A stretch of DNA of 64,000 nucleotides, taken from NCBI GenBank assembly GCA_026874595.1, contig CM049317.1:37666401-37730400 (forward strand), read 5' to 3'. Source of the stretch: Sipunculus nudus (Eukaryota > Annelida > Sipuncula > Golfingiida > Sipunculidae). Shown piece by piece: positions 1-11,010 of the stretch (the stretch's first letter is position 1; each line of letters opens with the position of its first letter). Made by a program: the position numbers and the translations under genes. Below the pieces are notes generated by a model. It was not told the origin of the DNA. It ran no database searches and was given only the letters and a program-made list of their open reading frames with translations.

Positions 1-56
1 CTTCAGCTGTTTTGGATAAGAGAGGATGCATTAGCACGAAAAGCCAGAGATGTAAT

Positions 57-120
<64 letters not shown>

Positions 121-190
121 CACCCAGCGTATGTATGTGTGTTAACTTACTTTATCTCGATTTGGATGAGCTTAGCTTTCTGTTTTCTAG
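1..190 (+). other. Intron sequence upstream of the gene 1 transmembrane exon
   Basis: No exon can be supported here. The stretch ends in a pyrimidine-rich tract and an AG acceptor (TTCTGTTTTCTAG) at 190, so it is read as the tail of an intron. Any ectodomain exons of gene 1, expected by analogy with gene 2, would lie beyond the left edge. Confidence 0.6.
60..118. repeat. (AT)n microsatellite
   Basis: About 59 bp of uninterrupted AT dinucleotide repeat in the intron just before the gene 1 transmembrane exon. The short Tyr-Ile ORF across it is a by-product of the repeat. Confidence 0.97.
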
Positions 191-297
191 GTACCGGTGG
201 AGGACTAAATGGTGGGGCCATTGCAGCTATTGTTATCTGCTTTCTGATTCTACTGGCGGTCGGACTTTCCGTGTACAGATTTAGGTACAAGATACAG
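191..297 (+). CDS. Gene 1 exon: transmembrane segment
   Basis: Acceptor TTTTCTAG at 190, donor CAG/GTATGG at 298. The exon enters in phase 1 and ends in phase 0. It encodes a glycine-rich lead (GTGGGLNGG), a hydrophobic helix of about 18 residues and a basic tail (YRFRYK), as expected for a type I membrane protein with its C-terminus in the cytoplasm. Gene 2 has the equivalent exon at 55921-56021. Confidence 0.8.
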
Positions 298-3200
298 GTA
301 TGGTCATATGGATTTGTATGGAACAGTTATGTAAAGTCTCGATCAGGTGCTAAATGTTTGGTGTAGTATTTCTTACAGGTTTAAAATAAATAATCTTATA
401 ATCATTATTTTATTATTACCTTTCAGAATGCCATAGATAAAAGAAAAAACATTCAGGATGAAGGAAACAGTCTCCTTCTTAAGGATGGTAAGCCAGAATC
501 AGTTGTTACTAAAAACTTTTGAACATGACAGTCGATGTTTAACGAAAGTGTCCTGGTGGGATTCCTGATACATCCTGATATCACTCTGTGTTATCCCAAA
601 GTCACCCTGGTCCATAAGGTATCGGAAAACGTTTCAGCATGTTACGGATTTACCGCCATCTCCATATAACCTAGTGTGATTATCTAAATTTCTCCCGATG
701 TATTCTGGTCACTCCCGATATGCTTTCCGACACCGGAAAGTGTGATCCCTGTCTAAACGAGGTAACAATGCCTCTGAAACTTACCTCGCTCACTGGCCTA
801 CGGGTGCTACCTGTCCAGTGACACTGTTTTGAATACTTCCTATACATTCACACGTGCCTCTGGTGTTTACCAATAAACTCCACTACTACTAATAAATGAG
901 TCCTAAAGATGTCGCGTTAGGTATAGTGATCTAATTTTCAGCTGTATGTAAATGAGTCATTTATACCGTCTTCGCCATCATAGTCCGATCCGGGCCCCGA
1001 CAAGATCAGCATCAGTTACAGCAAGTTCTATTTACCAACGATGTTCACTTAATGTTAAATTAGATGATGAAAGTAGGAGAAGATTTAGCTTTCATATATT
1101 GTTACATGGTATATACTTATATAGATTATTATCTCGTCTTCTCTACTAAAATCTCGAAATCAGTAGACATTTAGTTTTAAACTAATAGTTTTCACAATAG
1201 ACACGTCCCTGCTGTATCTTCATCTTCTTTAAGTAAACCACGATGGATATCTGGATTTTTGTTTTCAGTTGATGCAGACGCTCTGACTAAGCGGATCGCC
1301 GAGACCATGATAAACCGCCATAAATACTTAGAGATCTTTGATTGGGAGGACAAGAAGAAGTCCGTAAAAATCGACATTATTTATACTAAAATGAAGTGGG
1401 TGGAGCACTGCGAGGGCATAGGCAGGGAAGAACATCAACTATTGAAACACTACACGGATATGTTCACTCAGGTAAGGACCAGAACCTCACAAACTGAACC
1501 AGTATATGGTTATGTTCACTAAGGTAAGGACCAGACCTCACATACTGAACCACTACATGGATATATTCACTCAGGTAAGGACCACACCTCACAAACTGAA
1601 CCACTACAAGGATATGTTCGCTCAGGTAAGGACCACACCTCACAAACTGAACCACTACAAGGATATGTTCACTCAGGTAAGGACCACACCTCACAAAGTG
1701 AACCACTACAATGATATGTTCACTCAGGTAAGGACCACACCTCACAAACTGAACCACTACAAAGATATGTTCCCTAAGGTAAGGACCACACCCCAAAAAC
1801 TGAACCACTACAAAGATATGTTCACTCAAGAAAGGAATAGAACCTCACAAACTGAACCAGTTTATGGTTATGTTCACTAAGGTAAGGACCACACATCACA
1901 AACTGAACTTCTACAAGGATATGTTCACTCAGGTAAGGACCACACCTCACATACTGAACCACTACATGGATATGTTCACTAAGGTAAGGACCAGACCTCA
2001 CAAACTGAACCACTACAAAGATATGTTCACTAAGGTAAGGACCAGACCTCACATACTGAACCACTTCATGGATATGTTCACACAGGTAAGAACCAGTACC
2101 TCACAAACTGAACCGTTACATGAATATGTTCACTAAGGTTAGGACCAGACCTCACATACTGAACCACTACAAGGATATGTTCCCTAAGGTAAGCACCAGA
2201 ACCTCACAAACTGAACCACTACATGGATATGTTCACTAAGGAATGGACCAGAACCTCATATACTGAACCACTACAGGGATATGTTCACTGAGGAATGGAC
2301 CAGAACCTCACATACTGAACCATTACAGGGATATATTCACTCAGGAATGGACCAGACATCACAAACTGAACCACTACACGGATATGTTCACTCAGGTATG
2401 GACCTGAACCTAACATACTGAACCACTGCAAGGATATGTTCACTCATGTATGGACCAGAACCTCACATACTGAACCACTACCAGGATGTGTTCACTCAGG
2501 AATAGACCAGAACCTCACATACTGAACCACTACAAGGATATGTTCACTTAGATATGGACCAGACATCACAAACTGAACCACTACATGGATATGTTCACTA
2601 ATGTAAGGACCAGAACCTCACAAACTGAACCACTACATGGATATGTTCACTAAGGTAAGGACCAGAACCTCACAAACTGAACAATTGAATGGATATTTTC
2701 ACCAAGGTAAGGACCAGAACCTCACAAACTGAACCACTACATGGATATGTTCACTGAGGAATGGACCAGAACCTCATATACTGAACCACTACAGGGATAT
2801 GTTCACTGATAATGGACCAGAACCTCACATACTGAACCACTACAGGGATATGTTCACTCAGGTATGGACCAGACATCACAAACTGAACCACTACACGGAT
2901 ATGTTCACTCAGGTATGGACCTGAACCTCACAAACTGAACCACTACACGGATTTGTTCACTCAGGAATGGACCGGAACCTCACATACTGAACCATTTCAA
3001 GGATATGTCCACTCAGGTATGGACCAGACATCATATACTGAACCACTACACGGATATGTTCACTCAGGTATGGACCTGAACCTCAAAAACTGAACCACTA
3101 CATGGATACGTTCATTCAGGTAAGAACCAGAACCTCACAAACTAAAGTACTACACGGAAATGTTCACTGGGGTATGGACCAGAACCTCACAAACTGAACC

Positions 3201-6200
3201 TCTATATGGATATGTTTACTGAGGTAAGGACGGGAACCTCACAAACTGAACCACTACAAGGAGATGTTCACTGAGGTAATGACCACACTTCACAAACTGA
3301 ACCATTACATTGATAAGTTCACTCAGATAGGACCAGAACCTCACAAACTGAACCATTACATGGATAAGTTCACTCAGATAGGACCAGAACCTCACAAACT
3401 GAACCAATACTTGGATATGTCGATTCAGGTATGGACCAGAACCTCACAAACTGAACCACTTTATGGATATGACAGGGGTAAGGATAGGAACCTCACACAC
3501 TGAACCACTACCTGGATATGTTCACTGAGGTATGGACCAGAACCTGACAAACTGAACCACCCTGGATATGCTCATTCAATTAAGTCTCATAACTTCACAT
3601 ACTGAGCCACTTTAGGATTTGTTCATTCAGGTAAGGATCAGAACCCACAGACTCATCCACTACATGGATATGTTTACTCAGGTAACAATCCTTTATGTAA
3701 TGTGTTGTAATCATCTTAAGGTGCATATATACGATTTTCCTTGTGGACGTCCTTTTTACATGTTCGAACACTTTGGAGAAACTTGGGTAAATCCCCTACA
3801 AACACAAAGTCGCACAATAGATAAACAATTCAGTTTTATATCCCGTAAATCCTTTTAAAACGGAAGGATATAGACGATAAATAGAGAAATCAGTGTTTTT
3901 TACCCGTAAAACCTTATCTGACATAGGGATACATACAATAACGGACAAACAGGTTAATGTCATATATAGAAAATCCTCCTTGAATATAAGTATGCAGACA
4001 ATGAACAGACACTGGTGTAATATACCGTAAATTTCCACAACACATTAGGATAAATGGAAGAAAGGGTAGCAATATAACTTGTTTGTATTTCTGTAAGTCA
4101 CTCAATAAATACCGGACTGTTTTACACATAAGTTCATTGTAATATTCATACATGAGATCGTAAATAATCAGATTTTTGTATTAAAGTATTTTCGATGCAA
4201 AGAAAATTTGTTTGAAAGAGTTCTCACTATAAATGAGTGATTAATGTGACACTAATGGTACAACTCATTAACCACTTCGTATAAAAACGCCCTAACACTT
4301 ACTTTTACATATTTTAAGGACAAGAGTGAGGATCAAATTGAGGAGGAGGGCTCTATGAGAATTGTGGTCTTTGGGGACCCCGGTGTTGGTAAAACAACTT
4401 TCGCAAAACGTCTCCTGGTGGACTGGGCTAGAACTAAGTTAAAAGGAAAAGGTAAAGGACTCAAAACTCCTCACCTACGTAGCCTTAACCGATTCAAATA
4501 CGTGGTTCCGATATTTTTGAGGGAAGTCATCGAGGGAATGACGCTCTTGGACATTGTTAAAGATCAGTTGAACCTTGAGACTAATGAGGCTGAACAGTTA
4601 CTGACACAAATCCAGGAAAACCTCAGTGATACTTTAATCATTCTGGAAGGATACGACGAATTCATCGAGAGCAGGTCCGAGGATATCGTTGACATTGTCA
4701 AATGTAAGAAGTTGTTCCCCGTGAACACTGTGATAACCTGCCGAACGCATGCTTTCCCATCCCTTAACATAGCACCCTACAGCTACCCGTCTAAAGTAGA
4801 ACTCCTTGGATTTTCCAGAGAGAGTGTCGGACTCTACGTAAAAGCATACTTTGCACAGTGTAAGCAAGATGTGTCATCCAAAGCAGAACGTTTATTGGCT
4901 GAAATCGAAGCGAATGAGAACTTGAGGCAGTTCAGTCGCTATCCAGCAATTTTGTTGTTGATGTGCATCCTGTGGCGAGAGCGCGATAGACTTGCCTCAA
5001 CGATCACAGAATTTTATACTGATTTCGTTCTGTACGCATGTGCTAGGTACCACAGGAAAGCAGGAGAAGACACGAATAATTCAACAAATCAAAACGATTA
5101 CCGGGAAATCTATCAACAAGAGCTGTTAAAAGTTGGAGAATGGGCCCTGAATGCCCTTGAAAATGATCAGCTTCGGCTTGTGTTTTCATATAAAGATACT
5201 TTTAACTTTATTGGTCCAAAGGCTTGGGATCTCGGATTCTTTCGCACATTCAAGACTTCACCAAAAACCGAATTTCATCACAAGTCCTTACAAGAATTCT
5301 TCGCTGCTTACTTTATTGTGAATTGTGTCACAGGTGAGGGCAGCAAAATACTTCTTCGTTTCTGTAGCTCATCTGAACAGCTACACCATGGAAAGGTCAT
5401 AGTGACTTTTGTTTGCGGGATGTCAAAAGAAATGGGAAATAAAATGAGGAAAGGGTTGGAAGAAGCAATTAGCACATGGGAGGAAGGGACAGTAGTAACA
5501 GAGGGAAGTAGAACTGATTTCCTACTAACATTTATTTCAGAAAATCCGAACGTAAATTTTCCTCTTCCCCGTGCCGTTGCTTTTGACCCAGGACGATACA
5601 CCAGGGGGGTCGTGCAAAAGTTCCTGCAGATGGACGCTGCTGCAGTCTGCGAAGTCATGTTGACGACACGATCCCTTGGGCATCTTGAATGTTTGGCATA
5701 TCTTAATAAGAACGACATTGAAAAAGTTGAAATAGACACAGCCTCATTTAGCAAAGGCAAGCCTGTGAAGGTCGACAACAATTTGCTGCAGAGGATCTCA
5801 AATCTAGAAGGAAGCCTGGTCATCGAAAATTTCAAATTGAATAAACTGAAAGAAAAGGATAATTTCCTCGTGTTTAGGCAGCTGCTGCCTTGTATAGTCA
5901 CTGTTCATATTGACGTGGTCGATATGACCTTGGTTGATTTTGGCCACGAGTGTCTTAGTGCCTTCACAAGCATGTTTGGAAAACTGAACACTCTGACGCA
6001 GGTCCGGCTTAGAGCATGCAGGTGTGAAGACGATAAAGTTTGGCACGATTTCCTCGATAAACTACCCGAACTAACAAAGCTTGAACTGCTGGATCTGAGC
6101 CACAATACCCTAGGCCCTGAGAGTTTACGGATCCTTGCAACTAGCATGGCAAGCCTACACCATCTCCAAGACCTGCGGTTACAGACTTGTGGCGTTGGCG

Positions 6201-6430
6201 GTGGTAGTAGCTTCCTCACGTTCCTGCAAGCATTGCCTAGCTCAATCCGTAAGCTTGACCTTTGTGAGAATGCACTTGGAGATGAACTGGGGCACTTGGA
6301 AGACGTAGGTAACAAGCTGGCTGGAGTAATCACACTGGACATCGGTAAAAACGGTGTCAGTGAACCTCTGCGAACAAGTCTCCAAACATATTTTGACATT
6401 AACCATCATGAAATGAGTGTAACATATTAA
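191..6430 (+). CDS. Gene 1 (5'-truncated): transmembrane NACHT-LRR receptor
   Basis: Four exons are visible: 191-297, 427-487, 1269-1471 and 4319-6430. Phases match across the introns (1/0, 0/1, 1/0, 0), giving 826 residues plus stop. The order is a transmembrane helix (IAAIVICFLILLAVGL), a short charged linker, a pre-NACHT segment containing IYTKMKWVE, the NACHT Walker A GDPGVGKTT (4373-4399), a Walker B-like LIILEGYDEF (about 4635-4666), a winged-helix-type motif EFHHKSLQEFFAAY, and C-terminal leucine-rich repeats. NACHT domains are STAND NTPases that oligomerise on ligand sensing. The same exon plan recurs in gene 2, so the missing 5' part probably encodes an extracellular region, but this is inference. 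The start lies outside the window. The last intron carries a minisatellite built from the exon's own 3' end. I see no convincing AATAAA close to the stop. Confidence 0.85.
427..487 (+). CDS. Gene 1 exon: juxtamembrane linker (61 bp)
   Basis: Acceptor ACCTTTCAG, donor ATG/GTAAGC. It encodes about 20 charged residues (NAIDKRKNIQDEGNSLLLKD), entering in phase 0 and leaving in phase 1. Gene 2 has an exon of exactly the same length and phases at 56618-56678, which supports both calls although the sequences differ. Confidence 0.75.
488..1268 (+). other. Gene 1 intron, no recognisable feature
   Basis: A 781-bp intron between the linker and pre-NACHT exons. The short ORFs in it lack similarity to anything I recognise, and no clear repeat is visible. 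Confidence 0.6.
1269..1471 (+). CDS. Gene 1 exon: pre-NACHT segment
   Basis: Acceptor TTGTTTTCAG, donor CAG/GTAAGG. It encodes 68 residues with a helical look, containing IYTKMKWVE and ending HYTDMFTQ. The gene 2 counterpart (56874-57079) has IYTEMRWVE and ends HYSDMFSE. Segments of this kind sit directly before NACHT in many invertebrate NLR-like proteins. The last 30 or so bases and the donor are the seed of the tandem array that follows. Confidence 0.85.
1438..3685. repeat. Minisatellite of about 51-bp units derived from an exon-intron junction
   Basis: About 43 tandem units of 51-52 bp run from the last bases of the gene 1 pre-NACHT exon to about 3685. Each unit has the form ACTGAACCACTACAAGGATA then TGTTCACTCAGGTAAGGACC. 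This matches the true exon end (GAAACACTACACGGATATGT then TCACTCAG) plus its donor GTAAGG and the start of the intron. Many units keep CAG/GTAAGG; others have AAG/GTAAGG, CAGGTATGG or CAGGAATGG. Units become more diverged towards the right. Unit length is a multiple of three in many copies, which opens ORFs with a 17-residue period on both strands; these are not independent genes. Confidence 0.95.
3812..4070. repeat. Degenerate tandem repeat, about 61-bp period
   Basis: Four diverged units can be aligned by eye, starting near 3816, 3876, 3937 and 3998. Each has an ATA(G/A)A(T/C)(A/G)-type lead, then a CAG or AGG, then a CCGTAAA-like stretch in three of them. It lies in the same intron as the 51-bp minisatellite and is unrelated to it. 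Confidence 0.5.
4319..6430 (+). CDS. Gene 1 exon: NACHT domain and leucine-rich repeats
   Basis: Acceptor ACATATTTTAAG, phase 0, open to a TAA at 6428-6430. The in-frame ATG at 4355 is internal, because homology to gene 2 and the phase both extend upstream. The exon contains Walker A GDPGVGKTT, a Walker B-like LEGYDEF with Glu where most NACHT proteins have Asp, a conserved CRTHAF segment, the motif FHHKSLQEFFAAY, and about four leucine-rich repeats near the end (LELLDLSHNTLG, LQDLRLQTCGVG, IRKLDLCENALG, VITLDIGKNGVS). It is homologous to the gene 2 exon 57345-59435 over its whole length. Confidence 0.92.
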   Translation, partial: DKSEDQIEEEGSMRIVVFGDPGVGKTTFAKRLLVDWARTKLKGKGKGLKTPHLRSLNRFKYVVPIFLREVIEGMTLLDIVKDQLNLETNEAEQLLTQIQENLSDTLIILEGYDEFIESRSEDIVDIVKCKKLFPVNTVITCRTHAFPSLNIAPYSYPSKVELLGFSRESVGLYVKAYFAQCKQDVSSKAERLLAEIEANENLRQFSRYPAILLLMCILWRERDRLASTITEFYTDFVLYACARYHRKAGEDTNNSTNQNDYREIYQQELLKVGEWALNALENDQLRLVFSYKDTFNFIGPKAWDLGFFRTFKTSPKTEFHHKSLQEFFAAYFIVNCVTGEGSKILLRFCSSSEQLHHGKVIVTFVCGMSKEMGNKMRKGLEEAISTWEEGTVVTEGSRTDFLLTFISENPNVNFPLPRAVAFDPGRYTRGVVQKFLQMDAAAVCEVMLTTRSLGHLECLAYLNKNDIEKVEIDTASFSKGKPVKVDNNLLQRISNLEGSLVIENFKLNKLKEKDNFLVFRQLLPCIVTVHIDVVDMTLVDFGHECLSAFTSMFGKLNTLTQVRLRACRCEDDKVWHDFLDKLPELTKLELLDLSHNTLGPESLRILATSMASLHHLQDLRLQTCGVGGGSSFLTFLQALPSSIRKLDLCENALGDELGHLEDVGNKLAGVITLDIGKNGVSEPLRTSLQTYFDINHHEMSVTY

Positions 6431-7616
6431 TGTTAGGTCGCTACTGCCCTGATGCACCATCCTTAAGATAGGAAGCATCATTCCAAAGGGTTCACGTACA
6501 TACCTATATCAATCAGATTTAACAATAGCTTAATTCTCTCAACAAAGCAGTTATAACTGCAGCACCATTCCCCTCCATTTCAGTTGGCCCTTTTTCCCTT
6601 TCTCATGGATATGCTTATAACCTGACAAGCCTGTATCGTCTGAGACATAGTGGGAACAGGCAATGGTGTTTTGTCATACTGATGAAGTATCTTGAAACGA
6701 ACAGGTCGACAGGTGACTGTGTTCAGGACTTGAAGTTCAATTTTAATACCGGGTCCTAGTCATATCTCTGCTTGTTCATCAATTGTTTACGTTGTAGGGA
6801 TACAAATAGATCTTAGCCATGAATATTTATTTCAGTGTGATTTACAGAGATTTGATCCAATATTTTTCTCAGTATTTAATGTTTTTATGACGTCTTTCTG
6901 TAGTCAGAAGTGCCATGTTATCTATCCATATTATGTTCCATTATGAAGCAGTTTTCTTTTTTTTTTCAATGCAATGGAAAACTTCGTGGTTAAATCATAT
7001 TCTGTGTATTTTAGTTTAGGCTGACATTTCTGCTGAAATGGTTTAGTGCTTTAATCTAATCGTAAATAAGCGGCTCAATCAACATTTAAGTAACAGCACA
7101 GTCGAAGGGTCCGACAGTTAAATTTTTATAATTTTGTACAGAAAGAGAGAACGTTTTATTGAGTGTCAAGTGTTTATGTTTCTACTTGCATATAATTTAA
7201 TCCACAGTATGTGCTTTTATTTAATTTTCATAGTTATTTTTGTTAAAAAGGGAACGGTGATACCAAGATACCAGTCAAAGGAAACAAGTATGTGTAAACA
7301 TCCTTCTAGTCAATGATAAGTGTGCCAAAGACATTTGATGTAGTGTTCATTTCTTATCAGTTCAAAACCACAGGTAGCAAGGGCCAGGAGACTCACTTTA
7401 AAAAAAAAAAAATAACCCTCACACTGGTTCCTATTTGTTACTGTCATGGATTCACGTTCATGACACATTCGCTCATCACCATATAGAAGCATTCACTCAT
7501 TTTAATCACTGGGTAATGGTTTTTTCTCGTTTTCATGCACGTTTATGCAAATTAAAAAAAAAATCCATATCACATTTGAATCACGAAATATCAAAAGCCA
7601 TCATGTTCCCCCAGAA

Positions 7617-7640
7617 CCCCCCCCCCCCCCCCCCCCCCCC
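7617..7640. repeat. Poly-C tract
   Basis: About 24 consecutive C residues on the + strand. Such runs are prone to length errors in sequencing. Confidence 0.95.
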
Positions 7641-8235
7641 GTACTCGATATGTTTGATTCCCTCTAGGTTTGGATGGAATTTTAAATACGCCCTATAACA
7701 ATGCATTCGTTTAAGCTTGCATTCATTAAAAATTAAGCCTATAATTCATTGTTTGTTGGTATTTTGTTTTTATGTTAATTTAAGATAACGGAAACTGAAT
7801 AAGAAAGCCAGTAGGATCATACTGATGTATGATAATGTTCTTGAACTGTATAATTTGCTCGTGGAACATACTTATGTCTACCTATGTTAACTTAAACTAC
7901 CTTACATATGACCTGCCTCATGATGAACAGTTTTTTGTGATTGATTAAGTGTTAAAGTGCCAATTTTACTTGTAGCTGATATTTACTGATAGGTGATATG
8001 GTTCGTGAATGGTGATTTTTTATGAATTTATACATGCTTTTTTCTATTTAATTTGCTGCAGATATTAAACATTGTTTGACTGATACTTTGTTTATTTGTT
8101 GTTAATCCTCCACATCACTGGATAACGAGATTTGGACGGGGCTGCATACCTGTGCTTTCATATGTAGGTTAATTTTTCAGAATCAAACACTATAACTAAA
8201 TCTTATAATGCTCCTTCCGTCCTGTGAATTACGAT

Positions 8236-8337
8236 TGTTGTGTACATGGGACAGAACGTCCACTGAGGTCCTCTTTGGTACAGATTATTAAGCAGAACGA
8301 CGGATTCCTGCTACCTCCTAAAGTAACCTACCCAGGT
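8236..8337 (+). other. Coding-like segment, possible exon remnant
   Basis: The translation (with PLRSSLVQIIKQNDG and FLLPPKVTYPG) has balanced amino-acid use and ends exactly at a donor-like CAG/GTATGT (8338). I recognise no family and no partner exons nearby. It could be an orphan exon, a transposon-captured fragment or chance. Confidence 0.2.
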
Positions 8338-9299
8338 ATGTTGCATCAATTTTCACGTTTCTCTTACGCACAGGCCTTCAGAGAGGCTGGGGCCCGGACC
8401 GACCATGCAAGAATTTCCTGTAGGGCCTAATAACATTTTTGCTAATGTAGGAGTCTCATTTAGTTAGGCCTTTTAAATTTCACTAAGGAGTGCTGGGCCC
8501 GGGCGATCGGAAGTGTCCAATAGGCCATAAGTAAATGCTCGAAAAATGCGAAATGTTTGACATTAGCAAAGCGTCTATTGAGTATTTAAGCGGGAGTGAC
8601 CCGAGAGGTTGAATTAGCTTGTTTATATAGGTTTTAATCCGGGAGTGGGGAGTCGTCCTACGGCAAAGGACCTTGTCTCTTAGGGCCCATTTACATGCTT
8701 CAAAATGCGGACATTCCGGAGTGATGGAAAATGGTGGTTACTGGTATATCAAAAAGGCAAGGCAACCATAATAGGCTAAATTTAGTGCGATGCACATCCA
8801 TGGAAGAATATAAACTAAAGTATATATTTACTTGCTTTTATCCTACTGGGCTTATTGGGCTGTTGAAAGCGTACCGTTTCATTCAGGAAGTTTTTTATGT
8901 TCATTCCCATCATAACATTGCAATTTGCACCAGTTCTGTTATGAAATTAGATCGCTTCTTGATCTTCTAGGCTTGAACTCTTCTTCTCTAAAGGACCCAC
9001 AATAAAATTGAAAAAAGAGAGAGAAAATGAAACGGAAATACATAAATACTAAGATTCAAATGCATGAAAAAAATATCTTATTGTACGTAGCAGAAAATGC
9101 ACATAATTTTTTTTTATTTGTATGTGCAAGATACCTCTGTATAGATGCAGGCCTAGTAATGTATTTAAGTCAATTAGTTTCTGAAAAAACGAACGTTTGA
9201 CTATTTCTTTACAAAATTAAGAGCATATAGGTAGTGCTTTGCTGTTTAGTTATTTCACAAACAAATACAACAATTACAGGGTTTGAACGAAATCAAACT

Positions 9300-9565
9300 A
9301 GTTTAATAATCGTATTTACTATCAAGGTATAAACACACACTTTCATGGTCAAGGATTGTGATGAAGATTTTCATTTTTTTTTTTCATTTTTCAATTCGGT
9401 TTATTTAATAAATTTTAATATGCAAATTCGCTCGTCCTGTCTCAGATATAAAGGTATCAACACTAATGTTTTCTTAGTCAAGGACTATAATGAAGAGTTT
9501 CAAATTACCATTTGATGAATTATGCCAGTTTTTCGTCGCCATTGTTTTAAATTTCTCGCCCTCCT
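9300..9565. repeat. Dispersed repeat, GCAAATT family (two partial units)
   Basis: Two diverged units share ATCAAGGTATAAACAC / ATAAAGGTATCAACAC, then GTCAAGGA and GATGAAG-type words, with TGCAAATTCGCTCGTC between them and a CGTCGCCATTG near the end. The same words form the four-unit array at 47850-48440. Confidence 0.6.
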
Positions 9566-10065
9566 CCTTTGTATGCATTCACTAGGACTTCATATCGTGT
9601 GAAATCATAGGAATATATCGGCACACCCGACACTCAGAGAGGTCCTCCAATTTTTTTTCTAAGCATAAAACTAAGGTGTTTAGCGATGACGTCAGTTGAT
9701 TGGAGACGATATTAGTAAAATGTTTCTAATTAAGGTACTAGCAGCGGCATTTCCAAATTTGCTTGAAATCTGCGACAGCATTGAAAGTAATGTGAAGGTA
9801 ACAGGTTGTACAGCAATGTCTATATAGTCATACTAGTGTCGTGCTCACAGCACCATTTTCTTTTGCTCTCCGATTCAAGGCCACTTCTTCATCATTTTCT
9901 GTATCACTCAAATAAAGAGGCGCTGATGCTCTAGCACCAGACCGGCTACACCATTAGTACAAGGATATCTGTAGGGATGCGTCCATTTCGACAGAGAGGT
10001 TCCATCGTGTTCAATAAAAATTGTCGAAAATATCACATAAGCTCCAGATTCTAGACACATCTGCC

Positions 10066-10500
10066 GTCATAATAATAATTATAATAATAAAATAATAATA
10101 ATACAACATAGAGTTTATATAGCGCCAATTCAATGATTGCCGGAATCACAGCGCAAGTGGCAATGGCTGAGGTCACTTACAGCAGCTAATACCGGCATCT
10201 TAACGCTGAAGAACCTAACCTTATTTATCACAACGGGCATTGCATAAATGAACCGACTGACTGTGCGACACAGAAATGCTAGCCACCAACAGTCAGGGTT
10301 AATCCTGTCCAAAATACACAGTTCTCTATAAAAAAAATGGTAGCTGACGGGAGGTAAGACGAAGGACGTTTCTTCAACCAGTGACCTTTCAACCTCCGCA
10401 CATATGCAACCAACTACGATGATTTTCTGTTTGTCAACATTGGCGCATGCGCCGTGCTTACTAACAGCTAGATAAAGAAGCTCACACATCCGTCACAGAG
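10066..10500 (-). mobile_element. Minus-strand retroposon (SINE or LINE) with ATT-repeat 3' tail
   Basis: Read on the minus strand, the segment ends TTGAATTGGCGCTATATAAA followed by an (ATT)n tail. The LINE 3' end near 38000 on the + strand reads TTGAATTGGCACTATAAT plus a similar tail, so both look like target-primed retroposon ends. The body has no reverse transcriptase motif I can see. A 119-codon ORF on this strand is treated as spurious. Confidence 0.45.
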
Positions 10501-10799
10501 ACGTTAAAAGAACTTTTCTTAACAGGAATTAATATGTACGATGCGTAATCTAGAAAAAACAATGCTCGCGCACAGTTAGGTCTGTGGCGCCATCTAACGG
10601 AACTAATTGGAAGATAACAATCAATGGACCCGATACCGATTTATGGACTGACAAGTTTATGAACACTAAATCATGATGTTTTATGGTTATAATTATTTCC
10701 TTCTGTATACTTTATTATATGATCTGATGGAACTTTTAAGGTATTGCTTGGTAATACGCATGGTCATATAAAAATATAAAGTCAAGAAACATTATCGAT

Positions 10800-11010
10800 G
10801 ATATACATGTGTATATATATATATTTGAATCAAACTTGGGCTAGATAATCTATTGGTTACCAGTTATGGTGAGCTTCGTTAAAATCAATCAAAGCCCTGG
10901 CCGGGTAGGTTATGGCGTCGACACTAAAAATTAAAAGTCAGACGTAAGGACAGACGGACGAACCGTGGAAACACCGTAATACGCCCTGTCATGAGGAAGG
11001 GCGTATAAAA
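10800..11010. repeat. Probable dispersed repeat ending in a hairpin
   Basis: The segment contains a perfect 9-bp inverted repeat, ATACGCCCT (10979-10987) and AGGGCGTAT (10998-11006), after a GACAGACGGACGAACCGTGG stretch. Repeat status is judged from composition and the structured end; no second copy is visible in this window. Confidence 0.35.

Noticed and set aside
1464-2136. ORFs with a 17-residue period in the 51-bp minisatellite, on both strands
   Set aside because: Periodicity comes from the repeat. The only coding role supported is the first copy, the true exon end.
5308-6399. Minus-strand ORFs of 164 and 197 codons opposite the gene 1 NACHT exon
   Set aside because: Shadows of the + strand coding exon; no domain and no independent splice or start signals.
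10130-10489. 119-codon minus-strand ORF
   Set aside because: It lies in the body of a retroposon-like repeat with an ATT tail and shows no reverse transcriptase or other motif.
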